A DNA stretch of 64,000 bases from Pseudomonas sp. TH31 (GTDB lineage Bacteria; Pseudomonadota; Gammaproteobacteria; Pseudomonadales; Pseudomonadaceae), in contig NZ_JAEKEZ010000038.1 in the NCBI RefSeq assembly GCF_016650815.1, forward strand, positions 613,513 to 677,512. The letters are read 5' to 3'. Shown piece after piece: positions 41,201 through 51,800 of the stretch. The notes beneath the pieces are model-generated. The model was not told the DNA's origin and made no database searches. It was given only the letters and a program-made list of their open reading frames with translations. Position 1 is the first letter of the stretch. Each line of letters opens with the position of its first letter. The translations under genes were made by a program, and so were the position numbers.

Positions 41201-44200
41201 TCGGGCTGGCAAGGTGCGCCGGCGCTGACTGCACTGTGCGGCGGCGAAGCCTTGCCGGCCGATCTCGCCGTGCGCATCGCCGGCCAGGTCAAGACCTTGT
41301 TCAACGTCTACGGCCCGACCGAAACCACGATCTGGTCCTCGGCCACGCCTGTGGGTGTTCAGGTGACCGGCACCAGCCAGGTCTGCATCGGTCGGCCAAT
41401 TGCCAATACCCGGTTCTACTTGCTCGACGTGCACGGCAAACCTGCGCCCATCGGCGTCGCCGGGGAAATTTACATCGGTGGCGCGGGCGTCGCTCGCGGT
41501 TATATGAACCGCCGTGACCTCACGGAAGAACGCTTCCTGAGCGATCCTTTCAGCACGCAACCCGAGGCGCGGATGTACCGCACGGGCGACATTGCCCGCT
41601 ACCTGCCTGATGGCACGCTCGACTATCTGGGCCGTAACGATGGCCAGGTGAAGATCCGCGGTTTGCGCATTGAACTGGGTGAAATCGAAGTCGTCCTTGG
41701 CGCCTGCCAAGGCGTGGCTGAGGCCGTGGTGATTGTGCGCGAAGACCGTCCCGGCGAGCAGCGGCTGGTGGCGTATTACCGGGCGCAAGCCGGGCACGAT
41801 GCCTTGCCGGTGGAAACACTGCGCGGGTTGATGCTTGCTCAACTGCCGGAATACATGGTGCCTGTGGCGTACGTAATGCTGGACGCGATGCCGCAGACGC
41901 CCAACGGCAAACTCGACCGCAAGGCCCTGGCGGCACCGGAGTCGGGCGCAATGAATGCCTATGGCTATGAAGCGCCGCAAGGAGAGATCGAATCGGTGTT
42001 GGTGCAGATCTGGCAAGACTTGCTGGGTCTGGAGCAAGTCGGGCGGCATGACCGGTTCTTCGAACTGGGCGGCCATTCGCTGCTGGCGATGCGGCTTATC
42101 TCACAGGTCCGCCTGCGCCTCGGTGTGGAGTTGGCGCTTGGTGAACTGTTTACCCATTCGCAACTAAACGAGTTGGCGCAAGCCGTGGCGCGCTCGGTGG
42201 GCAGCACGTTGCCGGAGATGGTGCCGGTGAACCGCGACGAGCCGTTGCCGCTGTCCTTTGCGCAGCAACGCTTGCTGTTTCTGGCGCGGATCGAAGGCGC
42301 CAGCGAGGCCTACCATTTGCCGGCCGGCCTGCGCCTGAGCGGCGATCTGGACCGCAACGCACTGCGCCGCGCACTGGACCGGATCGTCGCCCGTCACGAG
42401 GCGCTGCGTACGGGTTTCGTGCAGGTTCCGGAGCAGCCAGTGCTGCAACGTATCGCTGCCGAGGATGTCGGTTTTGCCCTGGCGCAGATTGACCTTTCCG
42501 GTCATGCCGAGGTGCAGCGCGAACTCAAGACTCTGGTCGCACAGGAAGCGGCCGAACCGTTCGACATCGAGCACGGCCCGTTGATTCGGGGTCGCCTGAT
42601 CCACTTGGGTGAGCGTGAACATGTGCTGTTGGTGACGATGCATCACATTGTCTCGGATGGTTGGTCGATGGGCGTGCTGACCGGGAGCTGGTTGCGCTGT
42701 ACGAGGCGTATCGCTGCGGACAGGACGACCCACTGCCGCCGCTGCCGATCCAGTACGCCGACTATGCCGCGTGGCAACGTCGCTGGCTCGTCGGCGAAGT
42801 GCTGAAGACCCAGGGCGATTACTGGAAAACCGCACTGGCCGATGCGCCGGCGCTGCTGATGCTGCCCGCCGACCATCCACGGCCCGCTCGGCAGGACTAT
42901 GCCGGCGCCACGCTGCCGGTGGCGTTCGATCCCGCGCTGACGGCGGACCTCAAGGCGCTGAGTCAGCGTCACGGCACCACGTTGTACATGACGATGCTGG
43001 CCGGCTGGGCGGCGGTGCTCGGACGTCTTTCGGGGCAGGACAAGGTTGTCATCGGTTCGCCGGTGGCCAACCGTATGCGTGTCGAGGTCGAAGGGCTGAT
43101 CGGGTTCTTCGTCAACACCCTGGCCTTGCCGATTGATGTCTCGGGTGAACCGAACATTGAAACGCTGCTGCAACGGGTCAAGGCCCAGACGCTGGGAGCG
43201 CAGGCGCATCAGGACTTGCCGTTCGAACAGGTCGTCGAGCTGGTCAAACCGGTGCGCAGCTTGTCCCATAGTGCGGTCTTCCAGGCGATGCTGTCGTGGC
43301 AGAACACCGAAAGCGTCGAGCTGGCGTTGGGCGACCTGAAGCTTGAAGGGCTGGGCGCTGCGAGCCGCACGTCGAAGTTCGATGTGTCGCTTGATTTGGG
43401 CGAAATCGACGGTCGTATTCAGGGTTCGCTGGAATTTGCCACGGCGTTGTTCGACGCGGCGACGATGCAACGTTACCTCGGTTACCTGGAGCGGATGCTG
43501 CGGGCGATGGTGGCGGACACGGGCAGGGCGGTGAGTTCGATTGCGCTGCTGGGCGATGCCGAGCTTCAGCAACTGGTCGGGTTCAATGCCACTGAGGCGG
43601 ATTATCCGTTGGCGCAGACGATTCACGGGTTGTTTGAAGCGCAGGTTGAGCGCACGCCGGATGCCTTGGCGGTGCTGCATGGCGGGCGGCGCTTGAGTTA
43701 TCGCGAGCTGAATGTGCAGGCTAACCGGTTGGCGCATTATCTGCGCGGGCAGGGTGTGCGGCCGGATTCGCGGGTGGCGATTTGTGTTGAACGTGGCCTC
43801 GATATGGTGGTCGGGTTGTTGGCGATTCTTAAGGCGGGTGGTGGTTACGTGCCGCTGGATCCGGCTTATCCGCTGGACCGGATTGCCTACATGCTGGAGG
43901 ACAGCGCGCCGGCCGTGGTATTGGCGCACTCGGTAACACTTGGGTTGCTGAGCAACGCGTCGATGCCGGTGATCGACCTGGATAGCGGGCTCTGGCAGGA
44001 CGAATCTGTCTCCAATCCGCACGTCTCGGACCTGGCGTCGGCGCATTTGGCTTACGTGATCTACACCTCCGGTTCCACTGGTTTACCCAAAGGCGTGATG
44101 ATCGAACACCGCAACACGGTGAACTTCCTGACCTGGGCGCATCGTTCATTCGATCAGGCCACGTTGGCCAAAACCCTGTTCTCGACTTCGCTGAACTTCG

Positions 44201-45387
44201 ATTTGGCGGTCTACGAGTGCTTCGCGCCACTGACTTGCGGCGCCAGCATCGAGATCGTGACCAATGTGCTGGAACTGCAACAGGGCGAGCACGACATCAC
44301 CTTAATCAACACCGTACCGTCGGCGCTCAAGGCGTTGCTGGAGTCCGGCGGACTGAGCAAAGGTGTGCACACGGTCAACGTCGCCGGGGAAGCGCTCAAG
44401 CGCAGTCTGGTGGAAACGCTGTTCGAACAAACCAGTGTCAAACGCCTGTGCAACCTCTACGGTCCGTCAGAAACCACGACCTACTCAAGCTGGGTGTCGA
44501 TGGCCCGCGAAGACGGCTTCGCGGCACACATAGGTAAACCCGTCGCCAACACCCAGTTCTACTTGCTGGATGACCACGGACAACCCGTGTCGCTGGGCGT
44601 CGCCGGTGAAATCTACATCGGCGGCGCCGGCGTGGCACGGGGTTACCTGAACCGTGACGACCTCACCGCCGAACGCTTCCTCGCCGATCCATTCAGTACG
44701 CGACAAAACGCCCGGATGTACAAAACCGGCGACCTCGGCCGCTACCTCCCGGACGGCAACATCGAATACCTCGGCCGCAATGACGACCAGGTAAAAATAC
44801 GTGGCTTCCGCATCGAACTGGGCGAGATCGAAACCAAACTCGCCTGCCACGACGCCGTGAAAGAAACCGTGGTGCTGGCCCGCGAAGACGTACCCGGCGA
44901 GAAACGCCTGGTCGCCTACTACACGTCGCAGACATCGCCGGATACCGGCAGCCTGCGGGCGCACCTGCAAGCGCATTTGCCGGAGTACATGGTGCCGGCG
45001 GCCTACGTGCGACTCGACGTGTTGCCGCTGACCCCCAACGGCAAACTCGACCGCAAAGCCCTGGCAGCACCGGACAGCGAGGCCTATGCCACGCGCCTTT
45101 ACGAGGCACCCGTGGGTGACGTCGAGATCAGGCTGGCCTTGCTCTGGGCCGAGTTGCTGAAGGTCGAACGGGTCGGCCGCCACGATCATTTCTTCGAACT
45201 CGGCGGGCATTCACTGTTGGCGGTCAGCCTGATCGAGCGCATGCGCAAGGAGAGCATGGAAGCCGATGTCCGCGTGCTGTTCGGTCAGCCGACGCTGGCG
45301 TTGGTCGCTGCGGCCGTGGGGCAGGTGCAACGGGTCGAGGTGCCCCTGAGCAAGATCCCGGCGCTCACGCGCAAACGCAGTATCTGA
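29118..45387 (+). CDS. sypB: SypB-like NRPS, 5 modules (Ala-Val-Val-Gly-Ala), two frameshifts in this sequence
   Basis: With two bases restored it is 5,423 residues, matching SypB (about 16.3 kb, five modules). The GTG start overlaps the sypA stop. Residues 1-55 form a TubC-type N-terminal docking domain (MSVIELLATLKEKDVQL...), then five C-A-T modules: four dual C/E and, last, an LCL-type C. Pocket codes read Ala, Val, Val, Gly (DILQLGVIW), Ala. P. syringae SypB makes residues 6-10 Ala-Val-Val-Dhb-Ala, so Gly replaces Dhb at position 9 here. Frameshifts: a lost G at 31574-31577 and a lost C at 42681-42682. The C-terminus beyond the last T domain is a short basic tail (PALTRKRSI), likely for docking to SypC. 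No thioesterase, as expected for a middle synthetase. Confidence 0.93.
29330..32520 (+). other. Module 6: dual C/E, A (Ala), T
   Basis: HHVSAEQGD marks dual C/E (D-Ala5). Code DLYNNALTY reads Ala. Carrier Ser at 32399. Its A domain from about 31219 to 31779 is almost identical in DNA to that of module 12. Confidence 0.87.
31574..31577 (+). other. Apparent G deletion in sypB module 6
   Basis: Four Gs where the otherwise identical copy near 51350 and the module 5 copy near 28166 have five (Val-Ala-Gly-Glu-Ala). Confidence 0.93.
32550..35750 (+). other. Module 7: dual C/E, A (Val), T
   Basis: HHIAAEQGD and HHMALDH; predicted D-Ala6. Code DALWIGGTF reads Val. Carrier Ser at 35618. Confidence 0.87.
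35770..38960 (+). other. Module 8: dual C/E, A (Val), T
   Basis: HHVSAEQGD and HHMALDH; predicted D-Val7. Code DALWIGGTF reads Val. Carrier Ser at 38840. Confidence 0.87.
38990..42190 (+). other. Module 9: dual C/E, A (Gly), T
   Basis: HHLTAEKGD and HHMALDH; predicted D-Val8. Code DILQLGVIW reads Gly. Carrier Ser at 42077; this T domain, like that of module 3, has the QVRLRLGVELAL helix and precedes an LCL-type C domain. Confidence 0.86.
42220..45320 (+). other. Module 10: LCL-type C, A (Ala), T
   Basis: The C domain (LPLSFAQQRLLFL, HHIVSDG) lacks the dual motif, which suits the achiral Gly9 upstream. Code DLYNNALTY reads Ala. Carrier Ser at 45211. Confidence 0.86.
42681..42682 (+). other. 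Apparent C deletion in sypB module 10
   Basis: Leu-Thr-Arg-Glu-Leu, intact in the paralogous C domain of module 4, is one C short here and the frame changes. Confidence 0.85.
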
Positions 45388-45400
45388 GTCACCTGCAGTG

Positions 45401-45431
45401 GCAATCCGATGGCGCTCGCCCATCGGATTGC
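45401..45431 (+). terminator. Hairpin after sypB
   Basis: An 11-bp perfect stem (45401-45411 with 45421-45431) around a 9-base loop, 14 bp past the stop codon. No T run follows, so termination strength is uncertain. Confidence 0.55.
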
Positions 45432-45469
45432 GCCGATCCTGAGCATCCCGACTGATCCCCTTCAGGGCT

Positions 45470-45489
45470 TGTCCCTGCTTCCCATGACA
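45470..45489 (+). promoter_or_regulatory. syr-syp-like box 7 (sypC)
   Basis: Perfect TGTC-N12-GACA with the same spacer as box 1, 224 bp upstream of the sypC start. Confidence 0.77.
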
Positions 45490-45522
45490 GACATCACCCG
45501 CCGAATGTTCTAATTTTTTCAA
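45470..45522 (+). promoter_or_regulatory. Conserved promoter block of sypC
   Basis: Box followed 21 bp later by CTAATTTTTT, a near copy of the block upstream of the left NRPS (1895-1947, minus). CTAAT is a candidate -10 element. Confidence 0.65.
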
Positions 45523-45712
45523 CCTGTAAGGGGCGTCATTCCTGCCTCTGACCAGCTATCGATTTTGAACATGACGATGCCTTCACCGCCCTGACCCATA
45601 CGCCGCCATCGGCCCTTGATACGCAGCCGATTCCCGCGTTCAGGCGTCACGCCGTATCTGAAAACCACATTTTTTGTCGTCAACCACTCCGAATTTAAAA
45701 GCAGGTTCTTCG

Positions 45713-45880
45713 ATGCAATTCAGCGATTTGATGGCCGTTCTTTCCAAGCACCCGATCCGTCTGCAACTGGATGACGACAACCTGGTGATCCTGGGTGACG
45801 ACGAAGGACTGGACAGTGCGCTGTGGGACAGTCTGGCGGTCCACAAGAATGAATTGCTCGACCTGGTGGAAAGAAACGGC
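45713..45880 (+). other. N-terminal TubC-like docking domain of SypC
   Basis: About 55 residues with the same pattern as the SypB N-terminus (IRLQLDDDNLVILG strands) but more acidic. It should bind the basic C-terminal tail of SypB. Confidence 0.68.
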
Positions 45881-48800
45881 GGTGACTGGCTGAGTCCGGC
45901 ATACCGCATCACCCCGGACATGCTGCCCCTGGCAAGCCTCACGCAGGAAGAGATTGATCGGGTGGTCGACAGCGTGCCCGGCGGCGCCGGCAATGTGCAG
46001 GACATCTACCCGCTGGCGCCGCTGCAAGAAGGCATTCTGTACCATCACCTCGCGGCGCAGCGGGGCGATCCCTACGTCTTGCATGCCCTGTTCGGCGCCG
46101 AGCAACGGGCACGGCTCGATGACTTCACCCAGGCGCTGCAAGGGGTGATTGATCGCCACGATATCCTGCGCACCGGCGTGGTCTGGGAAGGGCTGGATGA
46201 ACCGGTGCAAGTGGTTTGGCGCGAAGCAACGCTGACCCTGGAAGAGATCGTCCTCGACCCGGCTGCCGGGAACATCCAGGGGCAGTTGCAGCAACGCTTC
46301 GACACCCGGCATCACCGTTTGGATGTGCGGCAGGCGCCGCTGCTGCGGCTGGTCTGCGCGCAAGACCGCGAGAACGACCGTTGGGTGGCAATTCTGTTGT
46401 TCCACCACATGGCGCTCGACCATGCGGCGCTGGAGTTGGTGCAGCACGAAATGCAGGCGTTCCTGCTTGGCCAGGCGCACGCCTTGCCCGACGCGGTGCC
46501 TTACCGCAATTACGTGGCACAGGTGCGACTGGGCGTCAGCGGCGACGCCCATGAGGCGTTTTTCCGCGAAATGTTGAGCGACATCGATGAGCCGACGCTG
46601 CCATTCGGTTTTGCCGAGGTGCCGGAGCGCGAACCGGCTATTGAGGAAGTGAATCTGCCGGTCGCGGCGTCGCTGAGCCGTCGACTGCGGGCTCAGGCCC
46701 GGCAGTTGGGCGTGAGCGCCGCGAGCCTGCATCACTTGGCCTGGGCCCGAGTGATCGGTGCTGTGTCGGGCAAGCAGGACGTGGTATTCGGCACCGTGCT
46801 GATGGGCCGGATGCAGGGCGGCGACGGTTCCGATCGTGCGTTGGGTATGTTCATCAACACCTTGCCGCTGCGGGTCAATCTGGCCGCGCAGAGCGTGCGC
46901 GACGGGGTAAAAGCCACCCATGCCGGCCTGACCGCGTTGCTCGGTCATGAGCATGCTTCGCTGGCATTGGCCCAGCGTTGCAGCGGTGTGCCGGCCCCCA
47001 CGCCGTTGTTTGGTTCACTGCTCAATTACCGACACAACGGCACGGCGCAGGTCGCGTCGGCTCAAGCACTTGAAGCATGGGCAGGTTTGCAGGCGTTGGG
47101 CGGTGCAGAACGCACCAACTATCCGCTGACCTTGTCGGTGGATGACTTGGGCGAAGACTTCAGCCTGAGCGTGCTGGCCTTGTCCGGGATTGGTGCGCAG
47201 CGTGTCGGCGACTACATGTCGATGGCGCTTGAAGGGGTGGTCCGGGCCTTGGAGCAAGCACCGGATATGCCGTTGCACCAGCTTGCTATCTTGCCGAGTG
47301 CCGAGCGTCAGCAAGTGGTGGTGGATTTCAATGCGACGTCCCGGAGCTATCCGCAGGACAAAACTGTTCATGGGTTGTTTGAGGCTCAGGTTCGGGACTG
47401 CCCAGAGGCTACGGCGGTGGTACACGGCGCGCAAAGCCTGACTTATCGGGAACTCAATGCCAGGGCTAACGGCTTGGTTCATCACTTGGTTGGCCTCGGT
47501 GTACAACCGGGCGACCGGGTGGCGATTCTGTTGGAGCGTTCGCTTGAATTGCTGATCAGTCAGTTGGCGGTTCTGAAATGTGCGGCGGTTTACGTGCCGC
47601 TGGATGCCAGTGCGCCGGTTGAACGCCAGCAGTTTATGGTGCAGGACAGCGGGGCGCAGGTGCTGCTGACGTTGAGTGCATCTGCTGCGCCTGAAGGTGT
47701 CCGGCGCGTGGATCTGGATAGCGTGGACTTGGGCTCTGAACTGGCCCATGACCTGAATTTGCTGCAATCCGCCGAGTCGGTCGCCTACCTGATGTACACC
47801 TCGGGTTCGACCGGGACACCGAAAGGTGTGTTGGTCCCGCATCGGGCGATCAGCCGATTGGTGATCAACAACGGTTACGCCTCGTTCAACGCGCAGGACC
47901 GAGTCGCTTTCGCGTCAAACCCGGCCTTCGACGCCAGCACCCTCGACGTTTGGGCGCCGTTGCTCAATGGCGGTTGCGTGGTGGTGGTTGAACAGGACGT
48001 GTTGCTGTCGCAAGAACGCTTTAAAACCCTGCTGCTTGAGCAATCGGTCAGCGTGTTGTGGATGACGGCAGGGCTGTTTCACCAGTACGCCGCTGGTTTG
48101 ATGGACGTGTTTGGTCAGTTGCGTTATCTGATTGTCGGCGGTGACGTACTTGATCCAGCAGTGATCCGTCGGGTGCTGAAGGACGGTGCGCCGCAGTACC
48201 TGCTCAACGGCTACGGCCCGACGGAAGCCACGACTTTCACCGCGACGTTTGAGATCAAGTCAGTCGGCGCGGGCAGCGTCCCTATCGGTCGTCCGATCGG
48301 TAATACAAAAGTCTATGTACTCGATGCCTATCAGCAACCCGTACCGCTGGGCGTAGCGGGCGAGCTGTACATCGGCGGCGACGGCGTGGCCAAAGGGTAT
48401 TTGAACCGGCCCGAGCTGACCGCCGAGAAGTTTGTCGTCGACCCGTTCACTAACGATGCATTGCTCTATCGCACCGGTGACCTCGGCCGGTGGCTGGTGG
48501 ACGGCAATATTGAGTACCTGGGGCGCAACGACGACCAGGTGAAAATCCGCGGTTTCCGCATCGAACTCGGCGAGATCGAAGCGCGTCTGGGCCAGTGTGC
48601 CGGCGTGCAAGACGCCGTGGTGCTGGCGCGGCAGGACGAATCTGGTCCAAGACGTCTGGTCGGTTATGTTATCGCTCAGCCGGACGTCACGCTGTCGGTA
48701 CAAGACCTGCGGGCCGAACTGGCCGCGTCACTGGCCGAGTACATGGTCCCAAGCGCCTTCGTGGTGCTGGAAACTTTCCCACTGACCACCAACGGCAAAC

Positions 48801-51800
48801 TCGACCGCCGCGCACTGCCAGCTCCGGACGCCGAAGCCTACGCCAGCCGCGGGTACGAAGCACCGCAGGGCGAAGTCGAGGAAACCCTGGCGCAGCTCTG
48901 GGCCGAGGTGTTGAAGGTTGACCGAGTGGGTCGCCACGACCATTTCTTCGAACTGGGCGGCCATTCTCTATTGGCGGTCACCCTGATCGAACGGATGCGC
49001 CAGGCTGATCTGAGCGCCGACGTCCGCGTCCTGTTCAGCCAGCCAACCCTCGCCGCGCTGGCCGCCGCTGTCGGTAGCGGTAAAGAGATCATCGTCCCGG
49101 AAAACCTGATTGCGTTGGACTGCGAACACATCACCCCAGCGATGCTACCGCTGGCGTCACTGACCCAAGACGCCATCGACCGCATCATCGCCACTGTCCC
49201 CGGCGGCGCCCGCAACGTCCAGGACATCTACCCGCTGGCGCCGTTGCAGGAAGGCATCCTCTATCACCATTTGGCCGCCGAGCAGGGCGATCCGTACGTC
49301 TTGCAATCGCAGTTCGCCTTCGACAACCGCGAGCGCCTTGACGCTTTCACCCAGGCGCTGCAAGTGGTGATTGATCGCCACGACATTCTGCGAACCGGGG
49401 TTGTCTGGGATGGGCTGGAATCACCTGCCCAAGTGGTCTGGCGCAAGGCGACATTGCACCTTGAACAGCTCGATCTCGACCCGGCTGCCGGCGATGCGGT
49501 GACGCAACTGAGCCAGCGCTTCGACCCGCGGCATCACCGACTGGATGTCAGCCAGGCGCCGATGATGCGCCTGGCCTACGCGCAGGACGACAGCCAGCAA
49601 CGGCTGGTCGCGACGCTGTTGTTCCACCACATGGCGCTGGACCATACCGCCATGGAAGTGGTGCAGCACGAGATGCAGGCGTACTTGCTGGGCGAGGCCG
49701 CTCAACTCACCGACGCGGTGCCGTATCGCAACTATGTAGCGCAGGCACGCCTGGGCGTCAGTCGCGAGGAACACGAAGGGTTTTTCCGCGAGATGCTCGG
49801 CGATATCGACGAGCCGACGCTGCCGTTCGGTTTAGAGGATGTGCAGGGCGACGGGCGCGACATTGAAGAACACACCCGGCCCGTCGAGGCGGCGCTTGAC
49901 CTGCGTCTGCGGGCTCAGGCACGGCAGCTCGGCGTGAGTGCCGCGAGCCTGGTGCACCTGGCCTGGGCGCAAGTGCTGGGCAAGGTGTCGGGCAAACAGG
50001 ATGTGGTATTCGGCACGGTGTTGATGGGCCGGATGCAGGGCGGCGAGGGCGCCGACCGAGCGCTGGGAATGTTCATCAACACCTTGCCACTGCGAGTCGA
50101 TGTTGGCACCCAAGGCGTCAAGGCCGGGGTCAAGGCGACCCATGCGCGGCTGACCGCATTGCTGGGGCACGAACACGCATCCCTGGCGTTGGCGCAACGC
50201 TGCAGCGGGGTGACGGCGCCGACGCCATTGTTCAGTGCGTTGCTCAACTATCGCCACAGCGCGACCGGCGTTGCTTCGGCGCAAGCGCTGGATGCATGGC
50301 GCGGTATTGCGGTTCTGAGTGGCGAAGAAAGGACCAATTACCCGTTGACCTTGAACGTCGATGACCTGGGCAACGGTTTTAACCTGACGGTGCTGGTTGC
50401 CCCCAAGATCGGGGCGCAGAGGGTTTGCGCTTATATGCATTCAGCGCTGGAAAATTTGGTATTGGCACTGGAGCAGACGCCTCAGGCGTCGTTGTATCGG
50501 TTACCGGTGCTGCCGGTGGCTGAGCGTGAACAGTTGTTGGTGACGTTTAATGCCACGGACGCGGATTACCCGTTGGCGCAGACGATTCACGGGTTGTTTG
50601 AGGCTCAGGTGGAAAGCACGCCGGATGCCGTGGCGGTACTGCATGGTGAGCAACGCTTGAGTTATCGCGAGTTGAATGAGAAGGCCAACCGGTTGGCGCA
50701 TTACCTGCGCGGGCAGGGTGTTCGGCCGGATTCGCGGGTGGCGATTTGTGTTGAACGTGGGCTCGATATGGTGGTCGGGTTGCTGGCGATTCTGAAGGCG
50801 GGCGGTGGTTATGTGCCGCTCGATCCGGCTTATCCGCTGGATCGGATTGCCTACATGTTGGAGGACAGCGCACCGGCCGTGGTGTTGGCCCAAGCAACCA
50901 CTCGGGGTTTGCTGGCCGGGGCTTTGATGCCGGTAATCGATCTCGACTGTGGGCTTTGGCAGGACGAACCCGTCGCCAATCCAGAGATTGCAGACCTGAC
51001 GTCCTCGCACTTGGCCTACGTGATTTACACCTCGGGTTCGACCGGTTTACCCAAAGGCGTGATGATCGAACACCGCAACACCGTGAATTTCCTGACCTGG
51101 GCGCATCGTTCGTTTGACGACGAAACCTTGGCTAAAACCCTGTTCTCGACTTCGCTGAACTTCGATTTGGCAGTCTACGAGTGCTTCGCACCGCTAACCT
51201 CAGGCGGCAGCATCGATGTCGTGACTAATGTGCTGGAACTTCAGCAGGGCGAGCACGACGTTACGTTGATCAACACCGTGCCGTCGGCGCTCAAGGCTTT
51301 GCTGGAGTCTGGCGGACTGAGCGACAACGTGCACACGGTCAACGTCGCGGGGGAAGCGCTCAAACGCAGTCTCGTCGAAAACCTCTTCGAACAGACCAAT
51401 GTCAAACGCCTGTGTAACCTCTACGGTCCGTCAGAAACCACCACCTACTCAAGTTGGGTGTCGATGGCCCGCGAAGACGGTTTCGCCGCCCACATCGGCA
51501 AACCCGTCGCCAACACCCAGTTCTACTTGCTGGATGACCACGGCCAACCCGTGCCATTGGGCGTCGCAGGCGAAATCTACATCGGCGGCGCCGGCGTGGC
51601 TCGCGGTTATCTGAACCGCGATGAGCTGACTGCCGAACGCTTCCTCACCGACCCGTTCAGCACCGCACCCAACGCCCGGATGTACAAAACCGGCGACCTG
51701 GGGCGCTACCTCCCGGACGGTAATATTGAATACCTGGGCCGCAACGACGACCAAGTGAAAATCCGCGGTTTCCGCATCGAACTGGGCGAAATCGAAGCCA

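Larger units (their letters stand above)
45388..45712 (+). promoter_or_regulatory. sypB-sypC intergenic region
   Basis: 325 bp without a supported gene. It holds a hairpin (45401-45431), box 7 with the conserved promoter block, and GCAGG eight bases before the sypC ATG. sypC therefore seems to be transcribed from its own promoter. Confidence 0.7.
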
